26,520 bases of DNA, from positions 1-26,520 of the forward strand of contig JBFWJK010000027.1 of NCBI GenBank assembly GCA_050253255.1, read 5' to 3'. Position 1 is the stretch's first letter, and the number at the start of each line of letters is the position of its first letter. Of this stretch, positions 16,562-23,478 are shown piece by piece. The notes below the pieces were generated by a model, which did not search any database, was not told where the DNA came from, and worked only from the letters and a program-made list of their open reading frames with translations. The position numbers and the translations under genes are program-made. The DNA comes from JACKCP01 sp050253255. GTDB lineage: Bacteria > Desulfobacterota > Desulfobacteria > Desulfobacterales > JACKCP01.

Positions 16562-18100
16562 CTAATTTATAAAAATCGAATACTTTCTTATTTTTCCTCT
16601 AAGAGTTGAGGGATTGAGCCCCAGAAGTTTAGCTGCGCCGTCTTTTCCCTCTATTTTTCCTTTTGTAATTTCAAGGGCTTTTCTGATATGGCCTGTTATT
16701 ACATCATCAAGGGGTTTAAAGCTGTTATCTGAAATTTTTGCATCTTTTTGCACTTCACTTGTCTTTGTTAAATCTAAAAAAGAAATATTTTTTCCACCTG
16801 AAGTTATAAGCTTTCTTTCGATTATATTCATAAGCTCTCTGATATTTCCCGGCCATGAATATGAAAGAATGTTATTGATTGAAACCTCATCAATTTCAGG
16901 AATTTCATCAATATGAAGCTCTTTGCATTTTTCAGAAAGAAAATAATAAAAAAGGTCTAAAACATCTCTTTTTCTGGTTCTTAAAGGAGGAATGTGAAGT
17001 GGAAATACATTTAACCTGAAATATAAATCTTCCCTGAATTTTTTACTTTTTACAAGTTCCAAAAGATTTGAATTTGTTGCGGCAATTATTCTTACATCAG
17101 CAGTTATCTCTCTTGTTCCTCCAACCCTTCTGAACTTTTTTTCCTGAATTATCCTTAAAAGCTTTACCTGAGCAGAAAGGGAAAGCTCTCCAAGCTCATC
17201 AAGAAAAACTGTTCCTTTGTCAGCCTGCTCAAAATATCCTCTTTTTGTTGAAAAAGCACCGGTAAAAGCACCTTTTTCATGCCCAAAAAGCTCACTCTCA
17301 ATAAGATTTTCAGAAATTGCCCCGCAGTTCACACAGACCATAGGCTCACTTCGTCTTCCTGAAAGCCTGTGAATTTCATGTGCAATAAGTTCTTTTCCTG
17401 TTCCTGTCTCACCTGTAATAAGAACAGGAGAAGAAAGGGGAGCAACCTGATTTACTAAAAAATCTATTTCCTTCAAGTCCTTGTCTCTTCCTATTATTTT
17501 CTGGCCTTCATGGCCAAGTCTTTTGCTCAGATTCCTGTTCAGCTGAAGAAGTATCTGATTTTTATTTAAAATATCCCTGTGATGAACCATATTCAGTAAA
17601 GCGCCTGTAAGGGGTCTTGCAATTTTTTCAAAAAGTATTGCATGCTCCCTTGTGTACATATCCGGCTCAAGACTTACAATACTGAAACATCCGGCATAAA
17701 GATCTGAAATCAAAGGTGTCAGGGTAATTGTTGAAAAAGGCTTATCAGAACTGAATATTGAATCTTCAACAAGTTCGCGGTGGTTTTTCAGAACAGACTG
17801 GATAATAGGACTTTTTATACTGTTATTGGTAATAGTTGCCCTGTTTACAGGAAATCTTTTGATCTCTTTTTCAGCTTCGCTTTCAAGCTTTACTCTTTCA
17901 TCAACTATATGCCCTCCTGCAGCAGTTGCCGATGCAAAATATCTTAATTCTCTTTCTGGGCGGTTAAATATTCCCATATGAAAATTATCAGCCGGAAACG
18001 TTTCCTTTATAAGAATAAACGAATCATAAATGGCCTGGGAAGCATCAAGTCTTGTGTAGAGAGTATGGGTAATTTCTTCAATAAAATTTTTTTCGTCCAA
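16562..18100 (-). CDS. Sigma-54-dependent transcriptional activator with N-terminal GAF-like domain (FhlA-like layout)
   Basis: Enhancer-binding protein of 512 aa. The N-terminal 180 residues look like a single GAF-type sensor. The AAA+ domain follows (about 202-425) with Walker A GETGTGKE (230-237), the sigma-54 contact loop GAFTGA (277-282) and Walker B FLDELGE. A Fis-type helix-turn-helix lies at the C-terminus (about 486-506, GAAKLLGLNPSTLRGKIRKY). The start is TTG at 18100, supported by AGGAGAG about 3 nt upstream; no ATG occurs before residue 42. It is divergent from hypA across a 161-bp region with two inverted repeats and a -24/-12 promoter, so the hypAB operon is its most likely target. 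The signal sensed is unknown. Confidence 0.93.
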   Translation of the reverse strand: MDEKNFIEEITHTLYTRLDASQAIYDSFILIKETFPADNFHMGIFNRPERELRYFASATAAGGHIVDERVKLESEAEKEIKRFPVNRATITNNSIKSPIIQSVLKNHRELVEDSIFSSDKPFSTITLTPLISDLYAGCFSIVSLEPDMYTREHAILFEKIARPLTGALLNMVHHRDILNKNQILLQLNRNLSKRLGHEGQKIIGRDKDLKEIDFLVNQVAPLSSPVLITGETGTGKELIAHEIHRLSGRRSEPMVCVNCGAISENLIESELFGHEKGAFTGAFSTKRGYFEQADKGTVFLDELGELSLSAQVKLLRIIQEKKFRRVGGTREITADVRIIAATNSNLLELVKSKKFREDLYFRLNVFPLHIPPLRTRKRDVLDLFYYFLSEKCKELHIDEIPEIDEVSINNILSYSWPGNIRELMNIIERKLITSGGKNISFLDLTKTSEVQKDAKISDNSFKPLDDVITGHIRKALEITKGKIEGKDGAAKLLGLNPSTLRGKIRKYSIFIN

Positions 18101-18108
18101 GATCTCTC

Positions 18109-18124
18109 CTGTTAAATTTAACAG
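18109..18124. promoter_or_regulatory. Perfect 16-bp palindrome next to the sigma-54 regulator start
   Basis: CTGTTAAATTTAACAG reads the same on both strands and lies just upstream of the regulator's ribosome binding site. Its CTGTT/AACAG half-sites also occur in the larger inverted repeat at 18129-18163, so the same protein may bind both. Autoregulation is an inference. Confidence 0.45.
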
Positions 18125-18128
18125 TTTT

Positions 18129-18163
18129 TGTCATATAAAACAGCTTGCCTGTTTTATATGACA
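18129..18163. promoter_or_regulatory. Inverted repeat, candidate enhancer site for the sigma-54 activator
   Basis: GTCATATAAAACAG (18130-18143) and its exact complement (18149-18162) flank the 5-nt CTTGC, extended by one T-A pair. It has no T run in either direction, so it is not a typical terminator. It lies about 55 bp upstream of a -24/-12 promoter, between the divergent activator and hypA genes. Confidence 0.55.
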
Positions 18164-18215
18164 GGTTTATGCTGAAAACCAAACAAAAAAACAGCATTTT
18201 CCGTTTTTCCCCACA

Positions 18216-18230
18216 TGGCATGAATTTTGT
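18216..18230 (+). promoter_or_regulatory. Sigma-54 (-24/-12) promoter of the hypA operon
   Basis: TGGCATGAATTTTGT matches the sigma-54 consensus TGGCACN5TTGC: the GG and TTG elements have the right spacing, and two positions differ (C to T in each half). It lies 31 bp before the hypA ATG, which gives a leader of about 20 nt, and next to a gene for a sigma-54 activator. Confidence 0.65.
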
Positions 18231-18261
18231 TACTAATTAAGTTATAAAATGAGGATAAAAA

Positions 18262-18615
18262 ATGCACGAACTGCCCCTTACAAACAAAATACTTGAAACA
18301 GCAATTGATTTTGCAGAAAAAAACAATGCAGTTCAAATTCAGGAAATAAATCTTTTAATTGGAGAATTAAGCGATATTGAAGAACACTGGCTGAATCATT
18401 ATTTCAGATATATTTCCAAAGATACAATTGCATGGGAGGCCAACCTTAAAATCACAAGAGTAAATATAAAATGGCTTTGTCTTAATTGTTTTTTTGAGTT
18501 TAAAGGAGACAAAAAATCAGACAAACCGCCAAAATGCCCAAAATGCCAGGAAACAAAAAATCTGGAACTTATAAACGGAAGAGAATTTATAATAGAATCA
18601 ATTGGAATAATTTAA
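18262..18615 (+). CDS. hypA: Hydrogenase nickel incorporation protein HypA
   Basis: Nickel metallochaperone of 117 aa. It starts MHE, with His2 as the expected nickel ligand, and carries a zinc site of two CxxC motifs (C73/C76 CLNC and C92/C95 CPKC). Length is typical. In the family HypA works with HypB to load nickel into NiFe hydrogenase or other nickel enzymes. GAGGA lies 7 nt before the ATG. hypB follows after 10 bp. It is the first gene of the operon that continues with the iron-sulfur protein and NikMN, and it lies behind a sigma-54 promoter. No hydrogenase structural gene is in the window. Confidence 0.93.
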   Translation: MHELPLTNKILETAIDFAEKNNAVQIQEINLLIGELSDIEEHWLNHYFRYISKDTIAWEANLKITRVNIKWLCLNCFFEFKGDKKSDKPPKCPKCQETKNLELINGREFIIESIGII

Positions 18616-18625
18616 GGGGGAATAA

Positions 18626-19294
18626 ATGAGCGAATTTAAACTTATCAAAGTTAAAGAAGGAATTTTATCTGAAAACGACAAAAAAGCGTCAGATTTAAGA
18701 CAAAAACTAAAAAGCGAAAACAAATACCTTATAAATCTAATGGCATCACCCGGAGCCGGAAAAACAAGCTCCATTTTAAAAATTGCCCAAAATCTTAATA
18801 AAGATATCAGACTTGCAGTAATTGAAGCAGATATTGACTCAAGTGTTGATGCAGAAAAAATGGCAGAAAACAATATTCCCACAGTTCAGTTAAGTACAGG
18901 AGGATTCTGCCATCTAGATGCAGAAATGGTAATTCAGGGACTTGAGGAGGTAGTAAAGGAAAATCCGGACCTCATAATAATTGAAAATGTGGGAAACCTT
19001 GTATGCCCTGCGGAATTTGACACAGGAGCACATTCAAACATAATGATTCTGAGCGTTCCCGAAGGCGATGACAAACCTCTTAAATACCCTCTTATTTTTT
19101 CAGTATGCGAACTCTTGATAGTAAACAAGACCGATATGATTGAACTTACTGACTTTAATCTTGAAGAACTTGAAAAAAGAGCAAAAAAAGTAAATCCAAA
19201 AATTGAAATAATTCCTGTATCGGCAAAAACAGGCAAGGGTTTTGAAAAGGTTGCATCCTGGATTGAACAAAAAATTCAAAAAAACAGAGGTTAA
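18626..19294 (+). CDS. hypB: Hydrogenase nickel incorporation GTPase HypB
   Basis: GTPase of 222 aa that supports nickel transfer from HypA. It has P-loop SPGAGKTS (41-48), NKTD (167-170) as the guanine-specificity motif, and the G-domain metal site C95-H96 (FCHLDAE) with Cys127 (NLVCPAEFD). It lacks both the N-terminal CxxCGC motif and the His-rich storage stretch found in some HypB proteins, so it is the short form. A purine-rich GGGGGAA site precedes the ATG. Its stop codon is 2 bp before the next ATG, which suggests coupled translation. Confidence 0.94.
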   Translation: MSEFKLIKVKEGILSENDKKASDLRQKLKSENKYLINLMASPGAGKTSSILKIAQNLNKDIRLAVIEADIDSSVDAEKMAENNIPTVQLSTGGFCHLDAEMVIQGLEEVVKENPDLIIIENVGNLVCPAEFDTGAHSNIMILSVPEGDDKPLKYPLIFSVCELLIVNKTDMIELTDFNLEELEKRAKKVNPKIEIIPVSAKTGKGFEKVASWIEQKIQKNRG

Positions 19295-19296
19295 AT

Positions 19297-20376
19297 ATGG
19301 CTGATTTATATGAAGCACTTAGAAAAAGACTTGATTTCATGTCAACAGGATATCCTGTTACAAAATCAAAGCAGGAAATTGCAATCTTAAAATCTCTTTT
19401 TTCAGAAAAGGAAGCAAAGCTTTTTCTTGATATGACAGTTTTTCCTGAAACACCAGGACAGGCAGGTGAAAGACTTGGAAAAAATCCAGCAGAGCTTGAG
19501 CAGGAATTGGAATCAATGGCAAAAAAAGGACTTTTGATGAGAGTAAGGTCAAAAGGAAATGTAATGTATTCAATTCTGCCTTTTCTTGTTGGAATCATGG
19601 AATTTCAGGTTAAAAGACTTGAACACGACAAAGAGCTTGCAAAACAGATTGCAGTTTATGGGATTGAAGGATTTTTCCAGTCCCTGCAAAGTCTTGAAAC
19701 TCCTCACCAGAGAACTGTTCCGGTTCACAGGGATCTGGTTGAAAAATGGCCTGTTGCACCTTTTGATGATGTTATTTCAATCCTTGAAAAACAAAAAAGA
19801 ATTGCTGTTGCACCCTGCGTATGCCGCACAATGACAAAATCACTTGGCATTCAAAAATGCGGCAAGCCAGTTGAAACCTGTATGATGTTTGGCAAGGGAG
19901 CAGACTATTATGTGGAAAACAAAATGGGAAGATACATTTCACTTGACGAGGCTTTTTCAATTATAAAAAGAAGCGATGATGCAGGACTTGTTCTTCAGCC
20001 TTTAAATGCAAAAGATGCCGGAGCCGTGTGTTCATGCTGCGGAGACTGCTGCGGAATGATGCTTTCCACAAAAATGCAGCCAAAACCATCTTTAATGACA
20101 AGAAGCTCTTATTTTGCAGTTGTAAACGATGAAGAATGCATTGGATGCGGTCTTTGCACTGAAAGATGCCAGATGGAAGCTGTAAATATTATTGATGAAA
20201 AGGCTGTAATTGACCTTGACAGGTGTATTGGATGCGGACTTTGTGTAACAAAATGCCCGACTGATGCAGTAAGTCTTGAAAAGAAAAAAGATGAAGACCT
20301 TTATGACCCGCCCCAAAACCATATGGCAATGTTCATGAGAATGGCAAGGGACAGAGGACTTCTTCAGAAAAGATAA
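19297..20376 (+). CDS. Iron-sulfur protein with N-terminal helical/winged-helix-like region and two 4Fe-4S ferredoxin motifs
   Basis: Protein of 359 aa, probably cytoplasmic. Residues 25-100 look like a winged-helix-type domain (helices, then SKGNVMYSILPF). The middle holds clustered cysteines (C174, C176, C188, C195, and CSCCGDCC at 245-252). Two ferredoxin clusters follow, CxxCxxCxxxC at 281-291 (CIGCGLCTERC) and 310-320 (CIGCGLCVTKC). In the first, the usual Pro after the last Cys is Gln. The specific function is unknown. Its position between hypB and nikMN, 2 bp after hypB, suggests a role in nickel-enzyme maturation or redox supply, by inference only. Similar proteins occur in anaerobes, often annotated simply as 4Fe-4S binding. 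Confidence 0.85.
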   Translation: MADLYEALRKRLDFMSTGYPVTKSKQEIAILKSLFSEKEAKLFLDMTVFPETPGQAGERLGKNPAELEQELESMAKKGLLMRVRSKGNVMYSILPFLVGIMEFQVKRLEHDKELAKQIAVYGIEGFFQSLQSLETPHQRTVPVHRDLVEKWPVAPFDDVISILEKQKRIAVAPCVCRTMTKSLGIQKCGKPVETCMMFGKGADYYVENKMGRYISLDEAFSIIKRSDDAGLVLQPLNAKDAGAVCSCCGDCCGMMLSTKMQPKPSLMTRSSYFAVVNDEECIGCGLCTERCQMEAVNIIDEKAVIDLDRCIGCGLCVTKCPTDAVSLEKKKDEDLYDPPQNHMAMFMRMARDRGLLQKR

Positions 20377-20449
20377 ATAATTGGAGCGCCGGCAGACTTT
20401 TTATGTTTAAAGCCAAAAATTTACAACCCCATATAAACAGAGGTATAAA

Positions 20450-21313
20450 ATGCATTTACCAGATTCAATGATAACAACAGCAATATGTCCTGTTACACTT
20501 GCAGCAGGAATCGGAACAATTGCCTATGCAGTCAGAAAAAGCTTAAAAAACAAAGAACAAATAAAAAAAGCTGATTTTGCATCAGTAACAGCCCTTATTT
20601 TTGCACTTCAAATGCTTAACTACCCAATAGGAAGCGGAGTTTCAGGACATTTTGTGGGAGCTTTTCTTGCGGTCGGAGCTTTGGGACTTAATTTCGGACT
20701 TTTGTCCATGGCCGCTGTTCTTGCAGTTCAGGCTATAATTTTTGGAGACGGAGGAATACTTGCCTTTGGGGCCAATTTTATCTGCATGGGTATTGTTCCG
20801 GGTCTTATTGCCCGCTTTTCAATAAATTATATCAAAAGCCTCAGCTTAAAGGAAATACGCTTTCCTCTTTTTGGACTCGGAGCTTATGTTTCTGTTGTTG
20901 CAGCTTCATTTGTATGCGGACTTATAATATCTCCGTTTGCAGATTCAGCTGTTCTTACATCAAAAACAATGATTCTTGTTCATTCAAAAATTGCTGTTGG
21001 AGAAGCCATTCTTACTGCGTTTTTACTATGGAGAATTCTTGAAGGAAAAAACAGAATAAAAGAAGCCGCCATATATACAATACTTGCTGCTTTTGTTTCT
21101 CCTTTTGCATCTTCTTTTCCGGACGGGCTTGAATACAGCGTGGAGCATATTCTAAAAATAAAAACAGGATTTGAGTCAATTATAAGCGGAATTATTCCGG
21201 ATTATTCTTTCCCGTTTTTAAATTCACCATATTTTTCAACCCTTGCAGCTGCTCTTGCAGGAATTATTGCAATAACAGCATTAAGCATGTTTTTTTCCGG
21301 GAAAAAAATTTAA
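20450..21313 (+). CDS. nikMN: Nickel/cobalt ECF transporter substrate-specific component with PDGLE domain (NikMN/CbiMN type)
   Basis: Membrane protein of 287 aa. It starts MHLPDS, where the conserved N-terminal Met-His places the metal-binding His2 near the membrane pocket, and H67 in GHFVGAF is also conserved. About six to seven hydrophobic segments follow. The C-terminal part carries SSFPDGLE (222-229), the mark of the PDGLE domain that replaces CbiN in NikMN fusions. That favours nickel over cobalt. An AGAGG site precedes the ATG. No ATPase (NikO/CbiO) or T-component (NikQ/CbiQ) gene is next to it; a hairpin and a convergent gene follow. The partners may be encoded elsewhere, or the protein may act alone. 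Confidence 0.9.
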   Translation: MHLPDSMITTAICPVTLAAGIGTIAYAVRKSLKNKEQIKKADFASVTALIFALQMLNYPIGSGVSGHFVGAFLAVGALGLNFGLLSMAAVLAVQAIIFGDGGILAFGANFICMGIVPGLIARFSINYIKSLSLKEIRFPLFGLGAYVSVVAASFVCGLIISPFADSAVLTSKTMILVHSKIAVGEAILTAFLLWRILEGKNRIKEAAIYTILAAFVSPFASSFPDGLEYSVEHILKIKTGFESIISGIIPDYSFPFLNSPYFSTLAAALAGIIAITALSMFFSGKKI

Positions 21314-21320
21314 AAACCTG

Positions 21321-21350
21321 CCCTGTCAGCTGATCTTTTGACTGACAGGG
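21321..21350 (+). terminator. Hairpin terminator after nikMN
   Basis: CCCTGTCAG (21321-21329) pairs with CTGACAGGG (21342-21350) around a 12-nt loop, 8 nt after the stop codon. The downstream sequence is A/T but not a clean T run. Confidence 0.6.
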
Positions 21351-21538
21351 TAAAATTAAAATTGAGTTTCAAGTAACTCTTCGGCTTAAATTTAAAACGG
21401 CTTCTGCATTATTTCCGAGCCTCATTCCCGCTTAAGCTCCGAGGCAGGAGATAAAAAGCTATATCCTGAAACCGGCTCAGAAAAAATACAGAACCAGTTC
21501 TTTAAGTAAACCGCCCTTTTTACCAGTTTTTAAGTTAC
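21351..21538. other. 188-bp structured spacer between convergent nikMN and DUF296 genes
   Basis: No gene. Small inverted repeats lie close together (GCCTC 21419-21423 with GAGGC 21441-21445; CAGGA 21445-21449 with TCCTG 21464-21468). A direct repeat, ACCAGTT followed by a TTTAAGT-like tail, occurs at 21493-21507 and 21522-21535. The GC content is higher than in other spacers. It may hold a small RNA or decayed repeats. Confidence 0.35.
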
Positions 21539-21979
21539 TCAGGACTTTTCAACCGGCCATAAGGCAAGCCCGGTTTCCTTGTCAAACTCCCTTGAAAGTT
21601 TGTTTCCATCAAACTTTTCAATTATGTATTCACATGCAAACACAATTGTTTCGGGAAAAAGATGGCCACCCAGGGCTTTTCCTGATTTATCAGAAAGAGT
21701 GACATGGCAGTGAACCATTGTTTTACCGTCTTTTAAGGAAACATTGCCTGTAAGATTTAAAAGCTCCATTGGCTCATTAATAATATGGTCTTCATATTCA
21801 AATTTATCTGTATTGTAATATCCTAGAACTGCTTTTTTAACTGCTCCAATGGCAGTTATTTTTCCAAGTGTTATACTTTTTTCTTCACAGATTTTTGTAA
21901 GCTCCATAAGAAGGTCGCATCCATGACTCAGCCTTCCCATGTAAACAGCTTTTGACTCTACACTCTGAACAAGGGACAT
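21539..21979 (-). CDS. PPC/DUF296 domain protein
   Basis: Protein of 146 aa that matches the PPC (plants and prokaryotes conserved, DUF296) fold: GRLSHGCDLLMEL near the start, the glycine-rich ITAIGAVKKAVLGYY, and the HCHVTL...GHL histidine motif that binds metal in prokaryotic members. In plants the domain belongs to AT-hook DNA-binding proteins; in bacteria its role is unclear. The start was set at ATG 21979 because AAGGAG lies 5 nt upstream; an earlier TTG at 21994 would place that site inside the coding region. A terminator-type hairpin lies directly upstream (22005-22033), which is odd for its transcription. Confidence 0.85.
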   Translation of the reverse strand: MSLVQSVESKAVYMGRLSHGCDLLMELTKICEEKSITLGKITAIGAVKKAVLGYYNTDKFEYEDHIINEPMELLNLTGNVSLKDGKTMVHCHVTLSDKSGKALGGHLFPETIVFACEYIIEKFDGNKLSREFDKETGLALWPVEKS

Positions 21980-22004
21980 GTTATCTCCTTTCAATATAAA
22001 AAAA

Positions 22005-22040
22005 TTAATCAGGACAAAATCTGCCCTGATTAATTTTTTT
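22005..22040. terminator. Bidirectional terminator, copy 1 of a duplicated segment
   Basis: TTAATCAGGACA (22005-22016) pairs with TGCCCTGATTAA (22022-22033) with one mismatch. T runs follow on both strands. It is nearly identical to the hairpin at 23444-23478. It lies less than 20 bp upstream of the DUF296 ribosome binding site. Confidence 0.75.
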
Positions 22041-22096
22041 ATTCTTCTCCACGTATTTTATCAAGTTTTGAATTAATTATTTTTTCACAATTTTTT
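22005..22096 (+). repeat. Direct repeat copy 1 flanking the flavoprotein gene
   Basis: About 90 bp nearly matching 23444-23534 in the same orientation: the terminator hairpin, T run, stop codon and last coding codons of a DUF5320 gene. The offset between copies is 1438-1439 bp. Confidence 0.7.
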
Positions 22097-22116
22097 CCAA
22101 AACCCAATAACAAATT
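22039..22116 (-). pseudogene. Remnant of a DUF5320 gene 3' end
   Basis: Read on the minus strand, the last codons before the TAA stop at 22039 give NSKLDKIRGEE. The intact DUF5320 gene ends NSRLDKMAGEE directly upstream of the same terminator. Further upstream the match fades and a stop closes the frame at 22117, so only about 25 codons remain, without a start. It is a decayed second copy that resulted from duplication. Confidence 0.7.
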
Positions 22117-22227
22117 TCAAACCCGCTTCTTACTACAAACTTAAAAAATAAACCCTTTTCAGTTTCTTTTATTTTTTGCACAATTAATTCAAACTGGCAT
22201 TTTATAAATTATAAAAAAGAGGTTTAT

Positions 22228-23328
22228 ATGAATTTATTATTGTCACCATATTCAACCAAAAATTTACAGCTTGAAAACCGTGTTGTTTTTCTGCCCTTTC
22301 AAACAGCTTATGCAGATGAAAACGGATTTGTAACAAAACAATTGATTAGCCATTATTCAAGAATGGCAAAATCAGGTGCAGGGCTAATAATTGTTGAGGC
22401 TTCTGCAATAAGCCCTGATGGAGCATCGGGGAAATGTCCAGTTATAAGCAGTAAGACTCTCCCCGGGTTAAAAAAGCTTGCATCTGCGGTAAAAAATGAA
22501 GGTAAGAAAGTGTTTATTCAGATTTTTCATGCCGGCCGCTTTGCAAACAATGAACCTGTAGGCCCGTCAAGTGTTGAAGTTTTTGGAAGACCTGTTAAGG
22601 AAATTACACTTGAACAGATGGAAGATATAAAACAAAATTTTGTAAACGCAGCCTTGATTGCAAAAGAAGCAGGATTTGACGGGGTTGAAATCCATGGTGC
22701 GACAGGATATCTTCTTTCTTCTTTTATTTCAAAGCGTACCAATTTAAGAACAGACGAATACGGACAAAATCTTGAAAACCGAATGAAATTTCCTTTAGAG
22801 GTTTCAAAGGCAGTTCGTGATGCAGCAGGAAGTGTTTTCCCTGTGGGATACAGGTTTATGCCAAAAGAATACCTTCCTTCAGGACTTGAAATTGAAGAAG
22901 CCTCTATGTACGCTGAAAAACTTGTACAAGTACTTAACCCTGAATACCTGTCGGTTGCCTCCGGAACCCATGAATGCTATGCAATGCCTGAAATGTCAAA
23001 AAACAAACCTCCTGAAATGTTCATGGTAAAAGAGGCAGAACAAATAAAAAAAGCTGTTCCAGACATTACCATAATTGCAGCAGGACATTTGCAGACTCCA
23101 AAAAACTGTGAAATGCTTATTCAGCAAAAAAAAGCTGACCTAATAGGACTTGCAAGGGTATTGTTTGCAGATCCTGACTGGGTTAAAAAAGCTTCTGAAA
23201 AAATTACAGATGATATTCGTCCATGTATTCAATGCGGAAACTGTGTAAAACAAATCAAACAAATGAAACCTGCCTTTTGTGCAAAATGGACAAAAGACGA
23301 ACGTAATCTTTACCTGAAAGACATTTAA
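22228..23328 (+). CDS. Old Yellow Enzyme-type NADH:flavin oxidoreductase with iron-sulfur motif
   Basis: FMN TIM-barrel enzyme of 366 aa, of the 2,4-dienoyl-CoA reductase/trimethylamine dehydrogenase branch. Recognised stretches: LENRVVFLPFQTAYADENG, QIFHAGR (98-104), the IHGATGYLLSSF motif (155-166) with RTDEYG, and GLARVLFADPDW. C333, C336, C339 and C351 form the CxxCxxC-x11-C site of the 4Fe-4S cluster. The enzyme stops soon after, so the C-terminal FAD/NAD(P) domain of the large members is missing. The usual His/Asn four residues after His155 is Thr158, an unusual change in the substrate pocket. GAGG precedes the ATG. The gene is bracketed by a duplicated segment. Confidence 0.9.
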   Translation: MNLLLSPYSTKNLQLENRVVFLPFQTAYADENGFVTKQLISHYSRMAKSGAGLIIVEASAISPDGASGKCPVISSKTLPGLKKLASAVKNEGKKVFIQIFHAGRFANNEPVGPSSVEVFGRPVKEITLEQMEDIKQNFVNAALIAKEAGFDGVEIHGATGYLLSSFISKRTNLRTDEYGQNLENRMKFPLEVSKAVRDAAGSVFPVGYRFMPKEYLPSGLEIEEASMYAEKLVQVLNPEYLSVASGTHECYAMPEMSKNKPPEMFMVKEAEQIKKAVPDITIIAAGHLQTPKNCEMLIQQKKADLIGLARVLFADPDWVKKASEKITDDIRPCIQCGNCVKQIKQMKPAFCAKWTKDERNLYLKDI

Positions 23329-23345
23329 GTATTTTACAAATAAAA

Positions 23346-23379
23346 AAAGCATGCTCCATTTTTACAATAAACATGCTTT
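23346..23379 (+). terminator. Weak hairpin after the flavoprotein gene
   Basis: AAAGCATG (23346-23353) and CATGCTTT (23372-23379) pair around an 18-nt loop. No T run follows. The stronger terminator at 23444-23478 lies further on. Confidence 0.35.
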
Positions 23380-23443
23380 GATTCAGATATAAATTTTTTA
23401 ATTTTACTTTTTGAACAAAGAATCTTTTATCTTTTAACAAGAT

Positions 23444-23478
23444 TTAATCAGGGCAAAACTGCCCTGATTAATTTTTTT
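23444..23478 (+). terminator. Strong intrinsic terminator, copy 2 of the duplicated segment
   Basis: TTAATCAGGGCA (23444-23455) and TGCCCTGATTAA (23460-23471) form a perfect 12-bp stem with loop AAAC, followed by seven T residues. It ends transcripts from the flavoprotein gene and abuts the 3' end of the DUF5320 gene. Confidence 0.85.

Noticed and set aside
18129..18163. Terminator for a neighbouring gene
   Set aside because: The inverted repeat lies upstream of both divergent genes and has no T run in either direction; an operator or enhancer is more likely.
20377..20449. Metal or cobalamin riboswitch upstream of nikMN
   Set aside because: The 73-bp spacer is too short and shows none of the conserved boxes of cobalamin or NiCo riboswitches.
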